64,000 nt of DNA from Streptomyces sp. SN-593 (GCF_016756395.1 NZ_AP018365.1:372001-436000); one strand, 5' to 3'. Numbered from the stretch's first letter, positions 31,748-39,942 are shown. The notes: a model not told the origin generated them from the sequence alone. Program-made: numbers and translations.

Positions 31748-33126
31748 CAGCCGATCACCTCCCGGGCCGCCTCGGCCAGGTGGCCGGCGGCCCGCTCGAC
31801 GTCCTCGGGCGGTTCGATGCCGACGCTCACCCGCGTGAAGCACTCGCCCAGACCGGTGTTGAGGGTGTCGCGCCCGTACGCCCGGCAGGTGGTGCGGGTC
31901 CAGCCGAAGCCGGCCCTCACCCCGGGGGCGCCCGTGCGCCGCGCCCAGTCGGCGACGATCGCGCGGTGCGCCTCCTCGTGGTCGCCGCCGCGGCCCTCCG
32001 GCAGGCGGACGAAGACCATGCAGCCGGACGCGCCGGCGAGCACCGCCCGGGCGGTCAGGTCGTCCCGGCCCGCCGCGCCGCTGGTGGCGTCGGTGACGAG
32101 CAGGTCGGGCGCCAGGCGGGAGAGGGTGCCGGCGAACCGCTCCCGGCGGGCGGCGTGGATCGCCAGGCGGCGCCGGCACGCGGCGACCTCGGCCGGGCGC
32201 AGGCGGTGCAGGGCCCGGCCCTGGAGCTGCTGGCCGGTCCTGCGCGCGCACAGCCTGGCCTGCGCGGCCCACTCGTCCCAGCCGTAGACCACGCCGGCGC
32301 CGGCCTGGCGGGTGAGGTACTTCATGCCGGACTCGACGTAGAGCACGTGCGGACCGGTCAGCAGCGCCGACGGCCGGACGCCGTGGCCGAGCGCCGAGCA
32401 GTCGAGCACGGTGCGCACGCCGGCGTCCCGCAGCGGTTCGAGGACCGGGACGTCGCAGCGCGGGCCGTTCAGGGCGAGTTCGGCCAGCGCGAGGGCCGGG
32501 CGGTGCTCGCCCACGGCGTCCGCCACGGCCTTCGGGTCGCGCAGGTCCGCCGCGACGATCCGCACCCCCCAGGGCGCGTAGAGCCCGTCGAGCAGGTCCC
32601 GGCTCTCGAAGTACATCCGGTCGTGGACCAGCATGCGGTCGCCGGGCCGGAGCCCGCTCGCCCGGACGGCGACGTCGAGCGCCGACATGCCGGCGTTGAC
32701 GAGCACCGCCTGCTCGCTGCCGAACGCCTCGGCGGCGACCCGCTCGGCCCTGCGCCGCCGGCCGTTCTCGTAGCTGTCCCAGTACGACCGGTCGCTGCGG
32801 CCCTCCTCCTGGGCCGCGGCGTCGTCCCAGAACTCGCGCATGGAGTGGTAGGCCGCCGCGGGTTCGAAGGACGCGTCGAGGTGCGCGGCGAGCCGGTCGC
32901 GGGCGGCCCGGTAGCCGTCGAGCGCGTCGCCGAAGGGGGCGCCGCCCGCGGCCAGCGCGGCGAGTCCGGGCGGCGCGGGCAGCCGTTCGTGCCGGTACTC
33001 CGCCAGCAGGCCGGCGGCGAGGCCCGCCAGGTGCGCGGCGCTGTCGGTGGCGGCGGGGTCGGTGGCGGCGGGGTCCGTGGCGGCGGGGTCCGTGGCGGCG
33101 CTGGCACCGCCGCGTGCGGCGCTCAC
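31747..33126 (-). CDS. PLP-dependent enzyme, Cys/Met-metabolism (gamma-synthase) fold
   Basis: 459 aa. Fold-type I features: AFGSEQAVLVNAGMSALDVA (phosphate-binding turn), VRTVLDCSALGHG (Asp contacting the pyridine N), and LYVESGMKYLTRQAGAGVVY with the Schiff-base Lys. These resemble cystathionine gamma-synthase/methionine gamma-lyase relatives, but the sequence is divergent. The N-terminus has four ATDPA-type repeats from a 15-base tandem repeat (about 33042-33105). GTG at 33126 overlaps the stop of the methyltransferase-like gene. It may perform beta- or gamma-replacement on an amino acid in the pathway product. Confidence 0.78.
   Translation of the reverse strand: MSAARGGASAATDPAATDPAATDPAATDSAAHLAGLAAGLLAEYRHERLPAPPGLAALAAGGAPFGDALDGYRAARDRLAAHLDASFEPAAAYHSMREFWDDAAAQEEGRSDRSYWDSYENGRRRRAERVAAEAFGSEQAVLVNAGMSALDVAVRASGLRPGDRMLVHDRMYFESRDLLDGLYAPWGVRIVAADLRDPKAVADAVGEHRPALALAELALNGPRCDVPVLEPLRDAGVRTVLDCSALGHGVRPSALLTGPHVLYVESGMKYLTRQAGAGVVYGWDEWAAQARLCARRTGQQLQGRALHRLRPAEVAACRRRLAIHAARRERFAGTLSRLAPDLLVTDATSGAAGRDDLTARAVLAGASGCMVFVRLPEGRGGDHEEAHRAIVADWARRTGAPGVRAGFGWTRTTCRAYGRDTLNTGLGECFTRVSVGIEPPEDVERAAGHLAEAAREVIG
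33042..33105 (-). repeat. 15-base tandem repeat at the 5' end of a PLP-enzyme gene
   Basis: Four in-frame copies of a 15-base unit (plus-strand form GTCGGTGGCGGCGGG or GTCCGTGGCGGCGGG) encode ATDPA repeats. The first and second pairs differ by one base each. Confidence 0.75.
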
Positions 33127-33908
33127 CGGTCGACCACGAAGAGCGTGTAGGGGAAGGGCATGCCGGGCACGTCCCGCCGGACCTGCTCGGCGGTGACGGT
33201 GCCGTAGTGGCCGAGCAGGTCGCGCCACCCGTCGACGGTGCGGTGCTGCGGGACGCAGGGGACCTCGAAGGTGTTGAGGCAGCGGTTGAAGAACTCGTCC
33301 ACGTACAGGTGGAAGTCCTCGTCGTTGTCGGCGTCGAGGCAGTTCTCCACCACGACCCAGCGCTCGGCGTCGAGTTCGGCCGCCGCGTCGAGCAGCGCGA
33401 CCACGTCGGGTTCGTGGTGCAGCACCGTGCTCATCAGCAGGCAGGCGTACGGCCCGGCGGGCAGTGCCAGGTCCGGCGGCACGTCGTGCACCGGGAAGGG
33501 CAGTTGCGACCAGTCGGTCTCGTAGGCGTAGGAGCGTTCGCAGCCGGTCAGCGCCTGCGACGCCAGGCCGTGGCGGAGCAGGGCGCGGCCGACGGTGAAG
33601 TCGCCGCCGAGCACGTCCAGCAGCGGACCGTGCAGGTGCTCGCCGAGCCAGCGGGCGAGGAAGTCGGAGCGCTCCTCGGCGAAGACCCGGTTCCACTCCG
33701 CCCGTACCCCACTGTCGGACAGCACGGTCGCGGTCGGGCCGAAGCCCTCCCGGTCCAGCAGGAGCCGTACCAGCCGGGCCGTTCCGGCCGGGTCCGGTAC
33801 GTCGAATCCGCCGCGGCGCCAGATGTCGGTCATGCGCTCCTCGAAGACGTCGAGGAGTTTCTCGCTCGGCCGTGGCTCCGAGGACTCCTGAATGTCGATC
33901 GCGGTCAT
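33123..33908 (-). CDS. Methyltransferase-like protein of the biosynthetic operon
   Basis: 261 aa. The size, the DLALPAGPYACLLMSTVLHH segment (the usual loop after SAM motif II with a His pair) and DAERWVVVENCLDADND suggest a class I SAM-dependent O- or N-methyltransferase with a helical N-terminal dimerisation region (PDPAGTARLVRLLLDREGFG). A clean GxGxG motif I is missing: LLDVLGGDFTVGRALLRHGL occupies its place, so SAM binding is uncertain. ATG at 33908, 6 bases downstream of the neighbouring gene; its stop overlaps the GTG of the PLP enzyme. Confidence 0.62.
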   Translation of the reverse strand: MTAIDIQESSEPRPSEKLLDVFEERMTDIWRRGGFDVPDPAGTARLVRLLLDREGFGPTATVLSDSGVRAEWNRVFAEERSDFLARWLGEHLHGPLLDVLGGDFTVGRALLRHGLASQALTGCERSYAYETDWSQLPFPVHDVPPDLALPAGPYACLLMSTVLHHEPDVVALLDAAAELDAERWVVVENCLDADNDEDFHLYVDEFFNRCLNTFEVPCVPQHRTVDGWRDLLGHYGTVTAEQVRRDVPGMPFPYTLFVVDR

Positions 33909-33914
33909 CGGTCG

Positions 33915-34727
33915 TCAGGCCGTGAGAGCCAGGCGGGAGGGCTGCGCGATGGCCGCGACGACCTCGTCGACCAGCCGGTCGGCCAGTCCGTCGTCGAGGT
34001 CGCGGTCGATCTCGTGCAGGAAGCCCAGCACGTAGTCGACGGTGCGGCGGTCGTAGGGCCAGCCGAACTTGGTACACAGGGTCAGCGCGGCGAAGTCCTC
34101 CGGGTGCGCGATGCCGGACGCCCACTCGCCGTACTCGCGCATGGTGCGGGACAGCATCGCGTCGGACTCCCTGGTGAAGCCGCCGGTCTCGGCGAACACC
34201 CGCGCGGCGAACTCCTCGGCGAACTCCGGGTCGGCGAAGCGGGCCAGGCTGGCGCGCAGCGCGGTCTCGCGGGGCGAGTCGGCGACGTGGCCGCCGACCC
34301 GCAGGTCGAGGGCGCACTCCACCGAGGTGTGCCCGAAGTCGCGTTCGAGGTGCGCGCGGGTGTCGTGGTCGCGGGGGTCCCGCTCGGCCAGGCCGGAGCG
34401 CAGGGCGGTGTCGATGAAGCGGTCCATCCGGTCGACCGCCAGGTGCATCTCCTGGTAGGCCCAGCCGATGCGCTGCGGGGTGGGGGTGAGCGTCGGACCG
34501 TAGTGGATGACCCAGTCGGTGATGATGTGGCCCTCGATCAGCTTGGCGGCGCGGCCGGCGGGCTGCTCCTCCTCAGGCCGGTCGACGGTCGCCCTCAGCC
34601 GGCCGTACGCCCACTCGTGGCAGTGCGCCAGGTTGGGGAAGAGGGCCAGCGCGGCGTCGTCCTCCCATACTTCGGAGCCGGCGGTGGCCGCGTGCTCCAC
34701 GACGGCGAGGTGACCGATGATGTCCAT
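33915..34727 (-). CDS. Zn-dependent phospholipase-C-like protein, copy 2
   Basis: 270 aa. Metal-site-like motifs: GHLAVVEHA at the N-terminus, NLAHCHEWAYGRL, IEGHIITDWVIHYGP and RIGWAYQEMH. The arrangement H ... HxW ... HxxxDxxxH ... E recalls the Zn_dep_PLPC family. The protein is a distant relative of the gene at 36808-37644 in the same operon (GHL, CH[DE]W[AG]Y, D.V[IV]HYG and GWAY are shared). No signal peptide is visible, so a cytoplasmic role is likely. ATG at 34727 with GAAAGGACG upstream; 79 bases from the preceding gene. Confidence 0.55.
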   Translation of the reverse strand: MDIIGHLAVVEHAATAGSEVWEDDAALALFPNLAHCHEWAYGRLRATVDRPEEEQPAGRAAKLIEGHIITDWVIHYGPTLTPTPQRIGWAYQEMHLAVDRMDRFIDTALRSGLAERDPRDHDTRAHLERDFGHTSVECALDLRVGGHVADSPRETALRASLARFADPEFAEEFAARVFAETGGFTRESDAMLSRTMREYGEWASGIAHPEDFAALTLCTKFGWPYDRRTVDYVLGFLHEIDRDLDDGLADRLVDEVVAAIAQPSRLALTA

Positions 34728-34806
34728 GCGACGTCCTTTCGGTGGTCCGGGTGCGAATCGTGTGGTGTGCGCCGCAGCCGATCGGTGCTTCCTGCCGGAG
34801 GGGCCT

Positions 34807-35655
34807 TCAGGACAGGCGCGGCTCGGGGGGCTCGGGCGAGAGCGGTTCGGTGCCGGCGTGGCGCCGCCAGGCGTCTCGCAGCACCCCGACGTGCCGGTCG
34901 AGCGCTTCGGGCGCAAGCTGCGGGGTGAAGCGGACCTCGCGGTACCAGTCGCCGAAGGAGGGCTCCAGCAGCGGCAGGTAGCGCAGCCGCCACTTCCAGC
35001 GGCTGATGGACAGGCCGTGGTGGAAGATCAGCCCGTCGGCGAGGCTGTCGGCGGCCCAGCAGAGTTTGAGGTAGGCCTCGTCCGGGCGGCCGACCCGCAG
35101 GCTCGCGGGGATGCCCTTGGTCGCGTCCCGGACGTTGACCAGGGCGCAGTCGCGCTTGAACGCCTGGTAGGTGCGCCACGGTACGGCCGAGCGCACCTCC
35201 CGCAGCCGCTCGGCGCCGTGTGCGGGCACGCCGCAGCGCAGCGCGTGGAAGAGGTCGGTGCCGACCTTGACGTCCAGTCCGCCGACCCGGGTGAAGTCGG
35301 CCTCGACCGCGTCGGCGTCGCGGATGCCGTCGCCCAGGGCCCGGCAGGCGGCCAGCACGCGGTCCTCGGGCCACACCTCGATGTCGATCTCCTCGCCGCC
35401 GGCGTCGAGGTAGCTCATGGCGTAGCCGTTGGCCAGTTGTTCGGTGCGCCGCTCCGGGTGCCGCCTCTCGGCGAAGGACCGGAAGCGGTCGTCGTACGGG
35501 GTGAGGAGGACCAGGTCGACGTCCCCGCCGCTGGTCTCGAAGGGCAGCACGCTGGACCCGGTGACCAGGAGGACCTCCCCGTCGCGGCAGCCGGTGCGCT
35601 CGGCGAACCGGCGCCCCTGGGCGAGGGCGGCCTCCAGGCGGTCGGTGACGGTCAT
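34807..35655 (-). CDS. Nucleotidyltransferase-domain protein
   Basis: 282 aa. Residues 25-100 show the minimal nucleotidyltransferase core LLVTGSSVLPFETSGGDVDL (GS motif, then DxD) and a third acidic residue in EEIDIEVWPED. The C-terminal 180 residues are helical with AYLKLCWAADSLADGLIFHH, like the accessory domain of aminoglycoside-type adenylyltransferases. It would transfer NMP from an NTP to a small molecule or peptide. ATG at 35655 overlaps the end of the cysteine-synthase-like gene. A second, unrelated-looking nucleotidyltransferase is encoded at 44384 in the facing operon. Confidence 0.8.
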   Translation of the reverse strand: MTVTDRLEAALAQGRRFAERTGCRDGEVLLVTGSSVLPFETSGGDVDLVLLTPYDDRFRSFAERRHPERRTEQLANGYAMSYLDAGGEEIDIEVWPEDRVLAACRALGDGIRDADAVEADFTRVGGLDVKVGTDLFHALRCGVPAHGAERLREVRSAVPWRTYQAFKRDCALVNVRDATKGIPASLRVGRPDEAYLKLCWAADSLADGLIFHHGLSISRWKWRLRYLPLLEPSFGDWYREVRFTPQLAPEALDRHVGVLRDAWRRHAGTEPLSPEPPEPRLS

Positions 35656-36692
35656 ACGGCGGCCTGCGCGTCTGCCTCGGCGTCCACCTCGGTGATGCCG
35701 TGCTCCGCGCGCCAGAGCGGGTCGTAGATCGTGGAGGTGTACCGGCTGCCGCCGTCCGGGAGCATGACGACGATCGTGGCCGGCGGCCCGGTCAGCGTGC
35801 CGGCGTACCGCACCGCCGCGGCCACCGCGCAGCCGGACGACCCGCCGACCCACAGCCCTTCCTCGCGCTGGAGGCGCAGGCACATGCGGACGGAGTCCCG
35901 GTCCTCCACGTTGATCGCGTGGTCCACCAGGGACAGGTCGAGCAGCCCGGGCACGAAGTCGCCCCCGATGCCCTCGACGAGGTACGGGCCCGGCCGCGCG
36001 TGTCCGCCGCGGGCCCGGGAGGCGAGGATGCTTCCCACGGGGTCGGCGAGCACGAGCTGCGCGCCGGGGACGGCGGCCCGCAGCGCCCGGCCGACGCCGG
36101 TGAACGTGCCGCCGGTGCCCGCGCCGCTGACGAAGGCGGCGATGGCGCCGCCGGTCTGCCGGACGAGTTCGGGGCCGGTGGTCAGCTCGTGGGCCTCGGC
36201 GTTCCAGGGGTTGTTGAACTGGTCGACGTAGTAGGAGTCGGGGGTTCCCTCGGCCAGGCGGCGGGCGGTGTTGATGAAGGACCGGGGGCTGTCCGGTGGG
36301 ACGTCGTAGGGGCAGCGGATGACCTCGGCCCCCCAGGCGCGCATCATCGCCTCCTTCTCCGGGCCCATCTTGCTGCTCATGGTGGTGACGAGGCGGTAGC
36401 GGCCGGCCGCGGCGGCGGCCAGGCCGACACCGGTGTTGCCCGCGGTGGCCTCGACCAGCGTGCTGCGCCCCGGGACGAGGAGTCCTGCCTCCTCGGCCCG
36501 CCGGACGATGTGGTGGCCGATCCGGTCCTTGACCGACCCGGCGGGGTTCATGAACTCGCACTTGGCCAGCAGTCGGTGCCGCAACCCGGCGCCGATGGAG
36601 GCGAGTTCGACGATCGGGGTGGTGCCGGTCGCCCGGTGGGCGGCGCTGCCGCCCGTGGTGGGCAGGGTCTCCGCAGCGGTCATGTCGGTCAC
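35652..36692 (-). CDS. Cysteine-synthase-like PLP enzyme (fold type II)
   Basis: 346 aa. NPAGSVKDRIGHHIV carries the Schiff-base Lys, TAGNTGVGLAA is the substrate loop, and SGAGTGGTFTGVGRAL is the PLP phosphate loop. Also EGIGGDFVPGLLDLSLVD and VGGSSGCAVAAAV, as in O-acetylserine sulfhydrylase/cystathionine beta-synthase. All catalytic elements are kept, so a beta-replacement on an activated serine with a sulfur or other nucleophile is likely. ATG at 36692 (or the ATG three codons later). Separated from the first operon gene by a 115-base G-rich gap. Confidence 0.88.
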   Translation of the reverse strand: MTDMTAAETLPTTGGSAAHRATGTTPIVELASIGAGLRHRLLAKCEFMNPAGSVKDRIGHHIVRRAEEAGLLVPGRSTLVEATAGNTGVGLAAAAAGRYRLVTTMSSKMGPEKEAMMRAWGAEVIRCPYDVPPDSPRSFINTARRLAEGTPDSYYVDQFNNPWNAEAHELTTGPELVRQTGGAIAAFVSGAGTGGTFTGVGRALRAAVPGAQLVLADPVGSILASRARGGHARPGPYLVEGIGGDFVPGLLDLSLVDHAINVEDRDSVRMCLRLQREEGLWVGGSSGCAVAAAVRYAGTLTGPPATIVVMLPDGGSRYTSTIYDPLWRAEHGITEVDAEADAQAAV

Positions 36693-36728
36693 TCGCTTCC
36701 CGCGGGGTCGGAATCGTGGCGAGGGTCT

Positions 36729-36800
36729 GGGGCGGGGTGGGGAGGGAGGTCCGGGTCGGGGTGGGAGCCCGGATGGGGAACGGGGCGGGGGCCGGTGGGG
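36729..36800 (+). other. G-tract cluster between operon genes
   Basis: Ten or more runs of three to five G in 72 bases on the plus strand (C-runs in the mRNA), between the genes ending at 36808 and starting at 36692. It could form a G-quadruplex in the template strand. Confidence 0.5.
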
Positions 36801-36807
36801 CGCACGC

Positions 36808-37644
36808 TCACACCGCGGGCGCGGACCGGGCGGCGGGCCAGCGCGGGGGCGGCGGATGGCCGGCGGTGAACCGGGAGATCTCCAGCGGGTAGCCGAAGCG
36901 CACGGGGTCGGCCGAGACCTCCGCGAGGGTGGCCATGACGTCGGCCATCTCCTCCTCGCCGACCCCGGCCCACACCTCGCGCAGCCAGCCGCGCAACCAC
37001 TCCAACACCTCGGGTTCCTCGGTGAGTCGGAACTTCAGCGCGAGGCCGCGCAGGTGCATCTCGTCCGGCTCGGTGGAGCGGGTGAGCGCCCCGCAGTAGC
37101 GGTAGGGCTGGGTCTCGATGGGCTTGCTCGGGGTGATGACGTGCTCGGCGACCAGGTCGGTGACCCAGGCGAGGTCGGCCGCGGTGCGGCCGGCCGCCGC
37201 GCGGACCCGCTCGTGCAGCGCGCCGAGGTCGCGGCGGTCGGCCAGCCACTGGTCGATGGAGTACTCGACGATGGTGTGGGCCCAGCCGCGGCGGCTGTCG
37301 CGCTCCAGGCCCGGGCGGCGCCAGCCCCGCTCCTCGGCGCGGGTGTGGAACTCGTCGTAGCGGCGGGCGACCAGCCCCATGCGCAGATAGGCCCAGCCGC
37401 TCTTGCGGACGTGGCCGCGCCAGTGGGCGCCGTAGTGCACGACGGCGTCGCCGAGCATGTGGGCGAGCACGAGTTCCGCGCGCTTGCCCTGGCCGGCCAG
37501 GGACCACGCGTCGTTGTAGCCCCAGTCGTGGCAACTGATCAGGTCCGGCAGCATCGTCGTCATGCCGAGTTCGCCGGCCGCCAGGTCGACGTCGGGAAAG
37601 GCTCCCGACTCCGCGAGGCTCACCAGGTGTCCCAGGACGAACAT
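36808..37644 (-). CDS. Zn-dependent phospholipase-C-like protein, copy 1
   Basis: 278 aa, first gene of the minus-strand operon. Motifs GHLVSLAE, LISCHDWGYNDAW, LAHMLGDAVVHYGAHWRGHV and SGWAYLRMGL show the H/D spacing of the Zn_dep_PLPC family. FHDWGY and HxxxDxVVH are, from memory, the usual forms. Related to the gene at 33915-34727. No signal peptide. ATG at 37644 after AAAGGAACC. A role as metallohydrolase or scaffold in the pathway is a guess. Confidence 0.55.
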   Translation of the reverse strand: MFVLGHLVSLAESGAFPDVDLAAGELGMTTMLPDLISCHDWGYNDAWSLAGQGKRAELVLAHMLGDAVVHYGAHWRGHVRKSGWAYLRMGLVARRYDEFHTRAEERGWRRPGLERDSRRGWAHTIVEYSIDQWLADRRDLGALHERVRAAAGRTAADLAWVTDLVAEHVITPSKPIETQPYRYCGALTRSTEPDEMHLRGLALKFRLTEEPEVLEWLRGWLREVWAGVGEEEMADVMATLAEVSADPVRFGYPLEISRFTAGHPPPPRWPAARSAPAV

Positions 37645-38050
37645 GGGTCATCGGTTCCTTTCGCCCGCGTGCGCGGCGGCCGGTACCGATAACGACCGGG
37701 ATAATCGGTGCTGCGTTCCGCCGGCCGGGGAAGGGAACTCCCGGCGGGCTTTGTCCGGCACATCTCGGCGAGCGCCGGTTCGTCCCGGCGGGCCTATTCG
37801 GAGTGACTTACATACCATCCGATAATCTCCCTCCGTCACCAAGGTGACTCGGTTCTTCACATCCGAACCTGGGGACCGCCGAAGACCGGCGTGCTGGTAT
37901 GGCAAAGCGAGGGCGCCATCGCAATGGACGCCCGAGGAACGTTAACCGACCACTGATCGCCCGTCAACAGAACCTTTTGGTGGCCGAAAAACATGTTTCC
38001 CCAGCCCATGTCTCATGTGGAGCGGCCAGAACTGGGCATGGTTCCTCTTC
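37645..38050. other. Intergenic region between two divergent operons
   Basis: About 400 bases, noticeably more AT-rich than the genes around it. It holds an ACCGAT/ATCGGT inverted repeat (37685-37690 and 37704-37709), a CCGATAATC motif at 37819-37827, a perfect palindrome at 37835-37848 and the left end of an IS remnant at 38008. The minus-strand operon promoter should be here, but no clear -35/-10 pair was fixed. Confidence 0.55.
37835..37848. promoter_or_regulatory. Palindrome GTCACC-AA-GGTGAC, candidate operator
   Basis: A perfect 6-bp inverted repeat with a two-base centre, about 190 bases upstream of the first gene of the minus-strand operon. A regulator that would use it is not encoded in the cluster. 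Confidence 0.4.
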
Positions 38051-38594
38051 ATGAACGCTGATCTGTCTCAGCGGCTGGTACCGGACGCCATGTGGGACCT
38101 GGTCGTGCCGCTGCTCCCCCCGTTCACCTCCCGTCCGCAGGGCGGCGGCACCGCGCCGCTGGGCGAGCGGGCGGTGTTCACCGCCGTGGTGTACGTCCTG
38201 ACCAGCGGGTGCGCCTGGCGGCACCTGCCGCAGGCGTTCGGTGTCTCACCCGCCACCGCACACCGCCGGTTCGCCTCCTGGACCACCGCCGGGCTGTGGC
38301 GCCGGCTGCACCAGGCCGTGCTGCGCGACCCCGGTGCGCGCGGCGAGTCGGGCTGGACGGAGGCCGTGGTCGACGCCGCCGCGGCAAGGGCACAGGAAAG
38401 GCATCCGACCGGAACAGAACAGGACCGACTCGGATGACGCCTGTGGAAAACCGTGAAATCCGGGTACGGACCGTTCGGACACCGCTTCCCCGCCATCCGG
38501 CACCCGTACGAAAGCAGCCACTTCCCCGCGTTCACCGTCCCGAGACCGCCCTGAAGTGCCGTAGAACGCGCCGGGAACGCACCACGTGAGACAT
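38008..38594 (+). mobile_element. Degenerate IS5-family element
   Basis: 587 bp bounded by ATGTCTCATGTGG (38008-38020) and its inverted copy CCACGTGAGACAT (38582-38594), 12 of 13 bases matching. Inside is the N-terminal third of an IS5-type transposase (38051-38437); the remaining 145 bases do not code for the missing part. It looks like an internally deleted copy sitting between the two divergent operons. Confidence 0.72.
38051..38437 (+). pseudogene. Truncated IS5-family transposase
   Basis: 128 codons remain. RLVPDAMWDLVVPLLPPFTS and GERAVFTAVVYVLTSGCAWR followed by HLPQAFGVSPATAHRRFASW match the N-terminal DUF4096-like region of IS5 (IS1647-like) transposases. The sequence then reads through DAAAARAQERHPTGTEQ to a stop where the DDE catalytic domain should begin, so no active transposase can be made. 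ATG at 38051. Confidence 0.85.
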
Positions 38595-38994
38595 CCTTCA
38601 TGCCTTGACGGGCCCCCGATCAGCCTGGCAGGGTGTGGTACTCGTCAGGCCGCGACGGGGTGGGAAAAGCGCCCCTCGCGGGGAGAATCGGTGACATTCA
38701 CGTCGACCCCGGCCGGCCCGTCCGCTGCATCGGCAACCGGACCCCGCCCGGACGTATACAAACGAATTCAGGCGGTCCGCTCCTCCGCGGTACGCAAACG
38801 CCGTTCCCGCGGACGGCCGGCGCTTCGCGCACCCGCCACGAATTCCCGCCCGGTCACAAAGAAGTTGCCCCCGCTGGTTCAACCCCTTCTCCCTGGCGCT
38901 TCGCCGCCGCCGGCTTCCCGCGTGCCCGCCCGTCGCGCGCCGCCCCGTCGGCGAGAACAGCGTCCCAGGAACGATCCCGGAGAGTGGTGAGTCG
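38438..38994. other. Right end of IS remnant and long leader of the exporter operon
   Basis: 38438-38594 is non-coding remainder of the IS remnant. 38595-38994 is a 400-base leader before the ABC transporter gene, with a possible promoter at 38605-38634 and a locally AT-richer stretch (GACGTATACAAACGAATTCA, 38751-38770). No open frame in it looks like a real gene. Confidence 0.55.
38605..38634 (+). promoter_or_regulatory. Possible promoter of the exporter operon
   Basis: TTGACG (38605-38610), 18 bases, then CAGGGT (38629-38634), ten bases beyond the right repeat of the IS remnant. It would give a leader of about 350 bases before the ATG at 38995. The pairing is weak at -10. Confidence 0.28.
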
Positions 38995-39942
38995 ATGAAC
39001 GCGATCGAAGTCAGACGATTGAGTCGTCGTTACGGCTCCGGCGCGCAGGTGCACACGGCACTCGACGACATCGAACTGGCCGTGCCGGAAGGCCAGATCA
39101 TCGGACTGCTGGGAGCCAACGGCGCGGGAAAGACCACCCTCATCAAAATCCTCTCGACGCTGTTGCTGCCGAGCTCCGGCAGCGCGTCGGTGGCGGGACT
39201 GGACGTGGTCTCCGCCGCGCGCGGGGTCCGCCGGCTGGTCTCGGTGGTGTACGGCGGGGACCGCGGCTTCTACGGGCGGCTCACCGGGCGGGCCAACCTG
39301 CGGTTCTTCGCGATGCTCCAGGGCCTGTCCCGGCACCGGCTGGCCGCCAGGACCGACGCCGTGCTGGCGGAGGTCGGCATGCTGGAGGCCGCCGACCAGC
39401 GGGTGGAGACCTACTCCCGCGGCATGCGGCAGCGCCTGCACATCGCCGTCGGGATGATCGCCGAGCCACGGGTGCTGCTGCTGGACGAACCGTCCATCGG
39501 GCTCGACCCGGTCGAGGCGCAGCGATTACGCGACGCCATCGGGGCGCTGCGCGGCTCCGGCGTCACCGTGCTGATCACCACTCACCAGCTCCTCGACATC
39601 GAGAGCCTGGCGGACCGCGTGGTCATGCTGCACCGCGGCCGCATCGTCCACGACCTGTCGCTGGACCAGTTCGCCGGCCGCTCCGGCCACGTCGCCACCG
39701 TGCGGGTCACCGGGCGGGGCCGCCCGCCCACCCCGGGGGACCAGGGGCCCGGCGCCCCGCAGGTCGCCGAGGTCACCGTGTCCGGCGGGCAGTGGACGGC
39801 CGACGTGACCATCGCGCGGTGGGGGCCGGAGACCTTCCGGTGGCTGAGCGGGCAACTCGGCCCGGACACGCTGATCGACATGCGGGTGCGCTCCTCCCGC
39901 CTGGAGGACGTCTACCGGCAACTGGCCGGTGACCTGCGGTGA
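38995..39942 (+). CDS. ABC transporter ATP-binding protein (exporter)
   Basis: 315 aa. Walker A GANGAGKT at residues 40-47, signature YSRGMRQRLHIAVGM near 140, Walker B VLLLDEPSIGLDP, and the His loop in VLITTHQLLD. The C-terminal 80 residues are the extension typical of drug or peptide exporters of the ABC-2 (DrrA/NatA) type. Residue 178 (ARQ-type stretch AQRLRDAI) uses a TTA codon at 39526-39528, which in streptomycetes requires the bldA tRNA. ATG at 38995 after GGAGAG. Two ABC-2 permease genes follow with overlaps, so this is the energising part of a heterodimeric exporter. Confidence 0.92.
   Translation: MNAIEVRRLSRRYGSGAQVHTALDDIELAVPEGQIIGLLGANGAGKTTLIKILSTLLLPSSGSASVAGLDVVSAARGVRRLVSVVYGGDRGFYGRLTGRANLRFFAMLQGLSRHRLAARTDAVLAEVGMLEAADQRVETYSRGMRQRLHIAVGMIAEPRVLLLDEPSIGLDPVEAQRLRDAIGALRGSGVTVLITTHQLLDIESLADRVVMLHRGRIVHDLSLDQFAGRSGHVATVRVTGRGRPPTPGDQGPGAPQVAEVTVSGGQWTADVTIARWGPETFRWLSGQLGPDTLIDMRVRSSRLEDVYRQLAGDLR

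Noticed and set aside
38438-38589. The second half of the IS5 transposase
   Set aside because: No frame here shows the DDE-domain sequence expected; the region is non-coding remainder of the element.
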